Shown: positions 26,701 to 38,400 of the stretch, one piece after another
Numbering within the stretch: the stretch's first letter is position 1
Layout: each line of letters starts with the position of its first letter
Assembly: GCA_039621445.1 (NCBI GenBank)
Contig: CP154954.1
Coordinates: 8,682,634 to 8,746,633 of the forward strand
DNA: 64,000 bases
Direction of reading: 5' to 3'
Origin: Euglena gracilis
Lineage: Eukaryota > Euglenida > Euglenophyceae > Euglenales
Notes under the pieces: generated by a model
Database searches by the model: none
The model's input: only the letters and a program-made list of their open reading frames with translations
Told to the model about the DNA's origin: nothing
Position numbers and translations under genes: made by a program

Positions 26701-27340
26701 GATGCTGGACAAGATGAAGATGCTGGACAAGATGTAGATGCTGGACAAGATGCAGATGCTGGACAAGATGTAGATGCTGGACAAGATGTAGATGCTGGAC
26801 AAGATGCAGATGCTGGACAAGATGCAGACAAGATGCAGATGCTCGGCAAGATGCAGATGCTGGACAAGATGCAGATGATGGACAAGATGCAGATGCTGGG
26901 CAAGATGCAGATGCTGGACAAGATGCAGATGCTGGACAAGATGCAGATGCTGGACAAGATGTAGATGCTGGACAAGATGCAGATGCTGCACAAGATGCAG
27001 ATGCTGGACAAGATGTAGATGCTGGACAAGATGCAGATGCTGGACAAGATGCAGATGCTGGACAAGATGTAGATGCTGGACAAGATGCAGATGCTGGACA
27101 AGATGCAGATGCTAGACAAGATGTAGATGCTGGACAAGATGTAGATGCTGGACAAGATGCAGATGCTGGACAAGATGCAGATGCTGGACAAGATGCAGAT
27201 GCTGGACAAGATGCAGATGCTGGACAAGATGCAGATGCTGGACAAGATGCAGATGCTGGGCAAGATGCAGATACTGGACAAGATGCAGACATGCTGGACA
27301 AGATGTAGATGCCGGGCAAGATGCAGATGCTGGACACATT
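14705..27340. repeat. 12.6 kb minisatellite, 18-bp unit ATGCTGGACAAGATGCAG
   Basis: Roughly 700 tandem copies of an 18-bp unit. A common variant carries an extra AG (20 bp, CAGAGATGCTGG), and rarer ones have TAG (ATGTAG), GGTGC, GAAG or the shortened CAGACAAG. The left end (14,705-16,370) is degraded with truncations; the rest is nearly homogeneous. The 18-bp length keeps several frames open on both strands (MLDKMQ, DADAGQ, CWTRCR on +; HLVQHL, CILSSI, SASCPA on -). This gives ORFs up to about 3,970 codons that I regard as non-coding: no start context, no composition shift, and frames jump at each 20-bp unit. Confidence 0.97.
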
Positions 27341-27469
27341 TGCATTTTTGTTTTGTGCTCTGATGGCTCAGCTTATGGGGCATTTCCTTTTGATCTTGTC
27401 AAGACAATTCAGAAAATCATTTATCCCTTCACATTTTTTCTGTTACGGATACCCCCACCTATGGCCGAC

Positions 27470-27543
27470 AATTTGCCGACCAGGGCCAACCAGGGCCGAC
27501 CAGGGCCGACCAGGGCTGACCAGGGCCGACCAGGGCCGACCAG
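27470..27543. repeat. GGCCGACCAG minisatellite, right copy
   Basis: Seven or so 10-bp units of CAGGGCCGAC, same orientation as the left copy at 14,085-14,230. Confidence 0.9.
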
Positions 27544-27549
27544 TGCACC

Positions 27550-29040
27550 AAAATGGGAAGTGACCATAGGTGCCTGCACACCACACCCTTGGGAATCGGA
27601 CCGAGAATCACAGACACTCCTCACTTTTTCAAAGAACTTCAAATGTACATAAGCACAACAGAACACAGTGCAATATATGTCCACATTTCTGAGAAAAGAT
27701 TTCCACTGTTGATCTGAACTCCAAGAAATATTCCTGGTATAGTAGTGGTTACCACTCTCAAGAAATATACCTGGTATAGTATTCAGTCATTCGAAGTCAT
27801 TCGGGTACATATTTTATTCAGGCAAGTTTTTGAAGTCAAACAGCCGGTTTTTGACGTGTTTGCATGATGATTTGCATCTTTCCTGGATTGCCTTCACAGG
27901 TGTGTGGCATATTATTTCGGCAATGGAAGTCCCAGGCTGTGGGGATATTATTTAGGGTCGTTTTCCTCTTTTTTATTTACCCAAGTAACATAAAACACTA
28001 TCACATTCACAAAAACCTCAAAATAAAAAAATCGCACCAAAAAATCACTATTGTGAACTGGTGGGGTGCATTGATTTGGCGACCACCCTTCCCTCAACTC
28101 AGAAAGTGCCAACCGGTGCTTCAGAAAGCACAGGAAAAGGGGGAGAAATTCATTTTTTTTAGTTGTTTTCATTCTACAACAGTTTTGGCAATAGTTTGGA
28201 TATTTTTGTCAACAAAAATTGAAGTGGTACCAGCAAGAATTTATCTGAGAATCGGTGAAATTTGAACAAAGCAAACTGCTAATATTTGGTCGTGATTGTG
28301 TGACCCATGGGGGTTGTTTAATATAACCGGACCTTGGAATTGTTGTGAAGTTATCCTTGAGGGGGGGGGGGGCATGTGCTCTATCTCGGTCTGTCAGTAT
28401 GTTGTTTAGGGCCGGGGTTATGGGTTAGAGATCAGCCCAAATTTGGTCACGGTTCAGGCTGGAATTCAGTCTGGCGACGTATCCCCAACCCCATTGCCTA
28501 ACGCAACTTTAACCGAGAACCCTTTGCTTAAGAGAACATAATAAAAACGAAGAAACTCTCTGCAGGTGGGCGAGACAGGGCGTTGCTCAAGGAAATTTGA
28601 TCACCAAGCCCTGGTGGGGGGCCGGCCAGCCAGCAGCTTTCTTCCAGCCCCGGACCCTTCCGACATCAACGTCCTTTAGCCGTCCTTTGGGCGGCTGGAA
28701 GGTAACGGATTTTTCGTTTTCAGACCTACAAAAAATGGGCCAAAGAGGGCAACAATGGGTCAAAAATGGACGAAAATGGGTCAGAAAACAGCGTCCAGGA
28801 CATTTTTCAAACGGTGGGGGGGAAGATGATTTCAGGATTTCTGGATTTCAGGATTTCAGGATTTCAGGATTTCAGCACTGTCAGAAGCATAGTCGGTCGC
28901 TTCAAAAAACTCAGCCACAGCAGCAAATGATTTTTATCAAAGAGGTTCCGCTTCTTTCGCCAGCTTAGCCCCCCCCCCCCTGGGGTCCAACTCGAAGGCT
29001 TTAGAGTTATTTCTTTTCGTTGCATTGGCCTTTTGTTTTC
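27550..29040. other. unassigned DNA before midasin exon 1
   Basis: AT-rich to 28,320, G run at 28,362, short tandem TTTCAGGATTTCAGGA at 28,832-28,875 (8-bp unit), C run at 28,970-28,981. Open frame 27,864-28,265 (+) has no recognised family. Any N-terminal midasin exons should be here or further left; none was recognised. Confidence 0.4.
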
Positions 29041-29106
29041 CCCACAGTTTTGGTGTGGCCAGCCCACTGCCCACACCCCCAAAGGCGTCCCGCCCCCCAT
29101 CGCCAC

Positions 29107-29157
29107 ATGGCGGACCTGGTGTTCACCCCCACTGTGGTCCGCAACCTCCGGGCCCTC
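29107..29157 (+). CDS. MDN1: midasin exon 1: start of AAA1
   Basis: Encodes MADLVFTPTVVRNLRAL, the helix that precedes the AAA1 P-loop. ATG at 29107 is a possible start codon. The frame is open back to a CACAG acceptor-like site at 29047, so this may instead be an internal exon beginning at about 29048. Its 3' end lies in a 9-bp repeat shared with exon 2. Confidence 0.7.
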
Positions 29158-30648
29158 GAGCATACGTCTCTTTAAGGTTTTGCAGCCCCCCCCCCCTGGG
29201 GGAACCCAATTTTGGCCCACCCAGCCTCAACAGCACCCCCCCAGGGGGGTGCTGCTAGCTCTGCTAGCCAGCCCTCTGGGGGTCCAGCCGAAAATTTTTA
29301 GGCAAAACGCCGAAATTTTTAGAAAGAAAGTGTTCAAAAATGGCCAAAAATTGGGGTTTCGGGGGTGTTTTGGGCGTTTTGGGGGGTGTTAGACACTCAT
29401 TTTTTTTCTTCAAAATTGTGTTTTGCAGGTCATTCTTTGGGCAATTGTCTGATTTCCGTCAAACCCGGCCCATCTCAGGTCCAGCTAGGGTCCAACCCCC
29501 CGCCCCCCCTGGGGCTGGCCAACCCAAATTTCCAGCCACCCCAAATTTCTAGCCCTAGCCCCCCCAGGGTCCTTGAAGAGGTGTATGCCCTCGAGGCCGC
29601 AGTAGACTGCAGCCCCGCCATCCTCGTCGAGGGCATCACCGGAACCGGCAAGACCGCGCTCATCGCCCGACCGGCCCCCCGGCATTAGATCCCCGCAGGT
29701 CGGTCGAAACGGGCGGGGTGCCGAGGCCCCCTCCCCCAGAAGTCGGTCTTCGGCCTTAACTTGCGATCTTGCCCCCCTCCCATTTGTCAGGGTTTTTGGC
29801 CTCGCATGGCCTGCCGGACTTCTCAACATGCAAATTTGACCCCTAAGGTTCCCCCCTGTCCTCACCTTCAAAAAATCTCGGCCTGGGCCAAGCGCCTGGG
29901 GGGGGGGGATACATCCCCCTCGTCCTTGACATGGGTTGCCTATGACACACACACCGTGTAAACTGCACTTTCGCTGTAATTTGGTGGGGGAATGTAGCAA
30001 CGTGGTGCCTTGGGCCAACCAATAACATTCAGTCAAGTGCCTGGGCTGGAAATCAGCAGTAGCTCCGACACGGACCCATGGCTTAGGGATGACCTGACTG
30101 GTGCCAAACACCTTCCTGGTGAGATCCAGCTCAGTTGGGCTGTGGCAGCCGCCACGCCAAAAACCAAACACTTGAAAAGGTTGAGAAGGGTTGCCAAAGG
30201 CCTCTGTCTGAGTCTCTGTCCCTCCTGGAATGTTGGCCTCTTGCCCATATCCATACATACATACATACATACATACATACATACATACATACATACATAC
30301 ATACATACATACATACATACATACATACATACATACATACATACATACATACATACATACATACATACATACATACATACATACATACATACATACATAC
30401 ATACATACATACATACCACTCCCCCCCCTTATTTGAGCACACCCACAGGCCAAAGGACCCCCCAAATGCTCAAATAAGGGGGGGGGTCAAATAAGGGGGG
30501 GTCAAAAATTCCTTTAGAAAGAGGGCAAAAAAATTTTTTGTACCTACCTACCTACCTACCTACCTACCTACCTATCTACCTACCTACCTACCTACGTACC
30601 TACTTACCTACCTACCTACCTACCTACCTACCTACCTACCTACCTACA

Positions 30649-30680
<32 letters not shown>

Positions 30681-33600
30681 CATACATACATACATACATA
30701 CATACATACATACATACATACATACATACATACATACATACATACATACATACATACATACATACATACATACATACATACATACATACATACATACCAC
30801 TCCCCCCCCCCTTATTTAAGCACACCCACAGGCCAAAGGACCCCCCAAATGCTCAAATAAGGGGGGGGGGTCAAATAAGGGGGGGGTCAAAAATTCCTTT
30901 AGAAAGAGGGCAAAAAAAAATTTCGGCGCCTTCGGCGCCTAAAATTTTTTCTTCCCCGGACCCAAATGCTCAATTAAAGGGGGGGGTCAAATAAGGGGGG
31001 ATGAGTGGTACATACACATATACATACATACATACATACATACATACATACATACATACATACATACATACATACATACATACATACATACATACATACA
31101 TACATACATGCATACATGCATACATACATACATACATACATACATACATACATACATACATACATACATACATACATACATACATACATACATACATACA
31201 TACATACATACATACATACATACATACATACATACATACATACATGCATGCATGCATACATACATACCTACACACATACATACGTACATACATACATACA
31301 TACATACATACATACATACATACATACATACATACATACATACATACATACATACATACATACATACATACATACATACATACATACATACATACATACA
31401 TACATACATACATACATACATACATACATACATACATACATACATACATACCACTCCCCCCCCTTATTTGAGCACACCCACATGCCAAAGGACCCCCCAA
31501 ATGCTCAAATAAGGGGGGGGTCAAATAAGGGGGGTTTCAAAAATTCCTTTAGAAAGAGGGCAAAAAATTTTTTCGTACCTACCTACCTACCTACCTACCT
31601 ACCTACCTACCTATCTACCTACCTACCTACCTACCTACCTACCTACCTACCTACCTACCTACCTACCTACCTACCTACCTACCTACATACATACATACAT
31701 ACATACATACATACATACATACATACATACATACATACATACATACATACATACATACATACATACATACATACATACATACATACATACCACTCCCCCC
31801 CCTTATTTGAGCACACCCACAGGCCAAAGGACCCCCCAAATGCTCAAATAAGGGGGGGGTCAAATAAGGGGGGGTTCAAAAATTCCTTTAGAAAGAGGGC
31901 AAAAAAATTTTCGTACCTACCTACCTACCTACCTACCTACCTACCTACCTATCTACCTACCTACCTACCTACCTACCTACCTACCTACCTACCTACCTAC
32001 CTACCTACCTACCTACCTACCTACCTACCTACCTACATACATACATACATACATACATACATACATACATACATACATACATACATACATACATACATAC
32101 ATACATACATACATACATACATACATACATACATACATACATACATACCACTCCCCCCCCTTATTTGAGCACACCCACAGGCCAAAGGACCCCCCAAATG
32201 CTCAAATAAGGGGGGGGGGGGGTCAAATAAGGGGGGGTCAAAAATTCCTTTAGAAAGAGGGCAAAAAAAATTTCGGCGCCTTCGGCGCCTAAAATTTTTT
32301 CTTCCCCGGACCCAAATGCTCAATTAAAGGGGGGGGTCAAATAAGGGGGGATGAGTGGTACATACACATATACATACATACATACATACATACATACATA
32401 CATACATACATACATACATACATACATACATACATACATACATGCGTACATACATACATACATACATACATACATACATACATACATACATACATACATA
32501 CATACATACATACATACATACATACATACATACATACATACATACAGACATACATACATACATACATACATACATACATACATACAACATACATACATAC
32601 ATACATACATACATACATACATACATACATACATACATACATACATACATACATACATACATACATACATACATACATACATACATACATACCACTCCCC
32701 CCCCTTATTTGAGCACACCCACATGCCAAAGGACCCCCCAAATGCTCAAATAAGGGGGGGGTCAAATAAGGGGGGGTTCAAAAATTCCTTTAGAAAGAGG
32801 GCAAAAAAATTTTTCGTACCTACCTACCTACCTACCTACCTACCTACCTACCTACCTACCTACCTACCTACCTACCTACCTACCTACCTACCTACCTACC
32901 TACCTACCTACCTACATACATACCTACATACATACATACATACATACATACATACATACATACATACATACATACATACATACATACATACATACATACA
33001 TACATACATACATACATACATACATACCACTCCCCCCCCTTATTTGAGCACACCCACAGGCCAAAGGACCCCCCAAATGCTCAAATAAGGGGGGGGGTCA
33101 AATAAGGGGGGGTTCAAAAATTCCTTTAGAAAGAGGGCAAAAAAATTTCGTACCTACCTACCTACCTACCTACCTACCTACCTACCTACCTATCTACCTA
33201 CCTACCTACCTACCTACCTACCTACCTACCTACCTACCTACCTACCTACCTACCTACCTACCTACCTACATACATACATACATACATACATACATACATA
33301 CATACATACATACATACATACATACATACATACATACATACATACATACATACATACATACATACATACATACATACATACATACCACTCCCCCCCCTTA
33401 TTTGAGCACACCCACAGGCCAAAGGACCCCCCAAATGCTCAAATAAGGGGGGGGGTCAAATAAGGGGGGGTCAAAAATTCCTTTAGAAAGAGGGCAAAAA
33501 AAAATTTCGGCGCCTTCGGTGCCTAAAATTTTTTCTTCCCCGGACCCAAATGCTCAATTAAAGGGGGGGGTCAAATAAGGGGGGATGAGTGGTACATACA

Positions 33601-35043
33601 CATATACATACATACATACATACATACATACATACATACATACATACATACATACATACATACATACATACATACATACATACATACATACATACATACA
33701 TGCGTACATACATACATACATACATACATACATACATACATACATACATACATACATACATACATACATACATACATACATACATACATACATACATACA
33801 TACATACATACATACATACATACATACATACATACATACATGCATGCATGCATACATACATACCTACACACATACATACGTACATACATACATACATACA
33901 TACATACATACATACATACATACATACATACATACATACATACATACATACATACATACATACATACATACATACATACATACATACATACATACATACA
34001 TACATACATACACACATACATACCACTCCTCCCCCTTATTTGAGCACACCCACATGCCAAAGGACCCCCCAAATGCTCAAATAAGGGGGGGGTCAAATAA
34101 GGGGGGGTTCAAAAATTCCTTTAGAAAGAGGGCAAAAAAATTTTTCGTACCTACCTACCTACCTACCTACCTACCTACCTACCTATCTACCTACCTACCT
34201 ACCTACCTACCTACCTACCTACCTACCTACCTACCTACCTACCTACCTACCTACATACATACATACATACATACATACATACATACATACATACATACAT
34301 ACATACATACATACATACATACATACATACATACATACATACATACATACATACATACATACATACATACATACATACCACTCCCCCCCCTTATTTGAGC
34401 ACACCCACAGGCCAAAGGACCCCCCAAATGCTCAAATAAGGGGGGGGTCAAATAAGGGGGGGGGTCAAAAATTCCTTTAGAAAGAGGGCAAAAAAAATTT
34501 CGTACCTACCTACCTACCTACCTACCTACCTATCTACCTACCTACCTACCTACGTACCTACCTACCTACCTACCTACCTACCTACCTACCTACCTACCTA
34601 CATACATACATACATACATACATACATACATACATACATACATACATACATACATACATACATACATACATACATACATACATACATACATACATACATA
34701 CATACATACATACATACATACATACATACATACATACATACATACATACCACTCCCCCCCCTTATTTGAGCACACCCACAGGCCAAAGGACCCGGGGGGG
34801 GTCAAATAAGGGGGGGGTCAAAAATTCCTTTAGAAAGAGGGCAAAAAAAAATTTCGGCGCCTTCGGCGCCTAAAATTTTTTCTTCCCCGGACCCAAATGC
34901 TCAATTAAAGGGGGGGGTCAAATAAGGGGGGATGAGTGGTACATACATACATACATACATACATACATACATACATACATACATACATACATACATACAT
35001 ACATACATACATACATACATACATACATGCATACATACATACA

Positions 35044-35077
<34 letters not shown>

Positions 35078-35335
35078 CATACATACATACATACATACAT
35101 ACATACATACATACATACATACATACATACATACATACATACATACATACATACATACATACATACATACATACATACATACATACATACATACATACAT
35201 ACATGCATGCATGCATACATACATACCTACACACATACATACGTACATACATACATACATACATACATACATACATACATACATACATACATACATACAT
35301 ACATACATACATACATACATACATACATACATACA

Positions 35336-35369
<34 letters not shown>

Positions 35370-35451
35370 CATACATACATACGTACATACATACATACAT
35401 ACATACATACATACATACATACATACATACATACATACATACATACATACA

Positions 35452-35485
<34 letters not shown>

Positions 35486-38400
35486 CGTACGTACGTACGT
35501 ACGTACGTACATACATACATACATACATACATATATACATGCTTACATACATACATACATACATACAGAGATACATACATGCATACATGCATGCATACAT
35601 ACATACATACCGTGCTTTGTTTTTCTGAGCTAATTTTCAATAAATGTTGGTGCGGGGAGGCTGGGGAAAGGTGCCCCCCTGGCCATGGACCGCCCCCACC
35701 TCGCGCGACTGCGTGATCAGGACCTGGTCACTGTCAACATCGATGACAGCTTCGATGCCAAAGACCTGCTGGGCAACTACATTTGCGGTGATCCCAGTGG
35801 CCCTCACCCCCCATGTTTGTGGTAGATCTTCGTTGGTCGATGCACAAACATATAGAGAGAGATATGTTGGTGATGATGATGATTTACACCAATCTAGAAA
35901 AGAGAATGTGTCTTCATGTGTGGCATGAATGTGATGCTTGCAAATTTAAACTTTATTTCCACCTTGTCCGCAGCGGCACATGTTCAACGCGTCTGCATAC
36001 CTGCATTCATGTTTTTGGGTGGGTGTGTGGGTGGGGTGCATGTGTGTACAAATCCACTTGTGTGGAGTGTGCTCGCCATCTTCCATTTGTCATTCCCGGC
36101 CCCTGATGGGACACCCCGAGAGACGCTGGGCGGGCCGACACCCCCGGCACGTATGTGCTGCAGGCAGGGCCCCTCGCGACGGCGGTCCGCGCCGGGCGGT
36201 GGATCGTCATCGAGGACATCGACCTCGCCAGCTTCGACCTCCTCTCCGTCCTCATCTCCCTCATCGACACCGGCGCCCAGGGCCAGCCCATGCGGGCCAG
36301 TCCCCATAGCCCTGCCCCCCCCATCCAGATGCCTGCAAATAAAAAACGAAAGCAAATTCAAAAAAAATTCGCTTTCACACTCAATTTTTTTTGTTTTGGG
36401 TGTTCCCCCATTGTCTCGGTGGCCAGACACCTAGTCACCACACCTGGTGACGCATCACAATTTTGTTGGGGTGTTTTTTTGCTGCCGTTTGCAACTTTCA
36501 CCCGTTTCACCCCCGTGACAGTCACTCCTGAACGCCGCAGGCGAGGGGCGAGGGGTCTGCCCTGCGAGCAACCTCACCGTGCAGGACCGCGAGATCCCGG
36601 TCCGGCCAGGCTTCCGCCTCTTCGCCACGCAGGCGCTCGGCAGCAGCACCACCGCCACCATGAACCGCACCAAGGTCCCTACCCCATCCCTTGCCATCTC
36701 CCCAAGCTTCCTTTTCCGGCACAGGCGAGCGACAACATGCAACGTTATATATGATGCAGGGCGTTCCGTCTTCTCTTTTGGGCACCATTGTTAGTTGCTG
36801 GCTGTGTTTATTTTCTTATCTTTTCTTTGTCAAGGTCACGAACTCACACCGAAACCCTGCTCAATTTCGAACCTTGAGAGTTTGTCCACTGTTTTCCAGC
36901 CTTTTTTAACTTTTATTAAATTGAAAGTTGAAAGATGGAACTTTTGTTTGGAACTTCCATCTTTCTTCTGGATTTCACTGTTGGAATTGATTGTACAGTT
37001 TGGCGGCCCAAAACGGGGCGCTGGCGGGTCGAAAAACGCTCATTTTCGGCTCAAAAACAGTTTTTCCGGGTCCGGGAGACCGAAAAAACATCGTTTTGGG
37101 CAAAAAAAAATTTCGATTTTTTCGACTTTTTTGACCCGGTTTTGAGCGTTGATGGTTTTGATGGTGTGATGGTTTCGATTGTGCATTTTAATTGTCTTTA
37201 GCCAACGATCATTGTGCTGCTTTGTTCAGGTCCTTTCCTCTTTTAACAAATGGGGCCACAGTCGGGCTCTGGCATGGAGCCTTGTGCCGCAAAGTGATGT
37301 TGGCTTCACTGTGACGGATATTTATGTATTATTTTTTTAATTTTCGGTCTGCAGCCGTTTCAATGCATCCCCATCGCAGGTGATGGTTTGTCACCAATAT
37401 ACCGCTCTCAGTTTAGCTCAAGTGACACGCTGGGGTTGTATATGGTTATATATATACATATATATACATATATATACATATATACAAAGATATATATATA
37501 TATATATACATTTGATCATACATGTGGTTTATACATATGGTTATATATTTTATTTATTATTTATTTATATATTTTATTTATTATTTATTTATCATCATAT
37601 ATATGTATATACATAAACAGACACACACACACACACATATACATACATACACACACAAACACACACACACACACACACTTACATATTATACATATCATTG
37701 GAAACTTAAAAAAATTACAGGGAAGTGGGATATGGATCGAGCGCTTCGGGTAGTCAATGACCAAGACCTCCGGCTCCCCGAGGTCACGACCGGCGGCCAG
37801 GACCCGGAGTCGTCGTCATCTACAGCCTGTCGCTGGCGGAGATGGCGGCGGTGGTGGCGGTGCAAAACCCGGCCATCCCCCGCCGCTTCGTGTCCCACTT
37901 CCTCAACTCCCTCGCCCCGCCGCCCACGGTGCCGCGGGTGGCCGGCCACGTTTGGGGGGCCTGCGGGTGCTCGCCCATGCTTTTCTCGGTCGAGGATATA
38001 TATTCACCGTGCCACCCCCCGGAGGGTGTGATGCAAAACGGGGGTGCGGGGTGCAGGAGGGGGTCTCCCCCCACCTGGACCAGGAGGGGCGTTCCGGATT
38101 ACCTGCCTCGAGCCGAAAATTGGTCGTGCGGTGTCCCCAGTCCCCCCTCCCTGGTCCGACCCCCCATTTACCCTATATCAAGCCCTGCCCGGGATTGGAG
38201 ACCTGGGTGGGGGAGTTGGTGGTCCCTGTGGGGTGCTGAGAGGTCTTACAAAAAAAAGTTGCATGAAGTTGCCGGAAGAGTTGATAGAATTGATCCCCCC
38301 CCTGTCGATGGGTGGGTTCTGCCGACCCCCCCCCCCCAACGACAGCCAGAAACAGCCTTTCAGTGTCGGAAGCCCCCCCCATAGAGCTCTTGGCCTGGCT

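Noticed and set aside
16267-26964. Forward ORFs encoding MLDKMQ / DADAGQ repeats (up to 1,251 codons)
   Set aside because: Frames change at every 20-bp variant and stop at TAG variants; no start context or flanking unique coding sequence.
15419-27337. ORF of about 3,970 codons on the reverse strand, and others of 3,600-3,800
   Set aside because: They are translations of the 18-bp satellite; equally long frames exist on both strands and in several phases, with composition identical to the repeat.
14705-27340. CRISPR-like array
   Set aside because: Units are contiguous 18-20 bp with no spacers, and the organism is eukaryotic.
30538-34600. CCTA blocks as interstitial telomere sequence
   Set aside because: The 4-bp CCTA unit is not a telomere repeat such as TTAGGG; it alternates with CATA and a conserved spacer.
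30248-35610. ORFs of IHTYIHTY / MYVCMYVC repeats
   Set aside because: Simple translation of (CATA)n in all frames and both strands.
36542-36569. Conventional AG acceptor for exon 5 at 36,540
   Set aside because: It would insert GRGVCPAS between LIDTG and NLTVQD; the paired CAG/CTG cut gives the gap-free family match, so the GT-AG reading was dropped.
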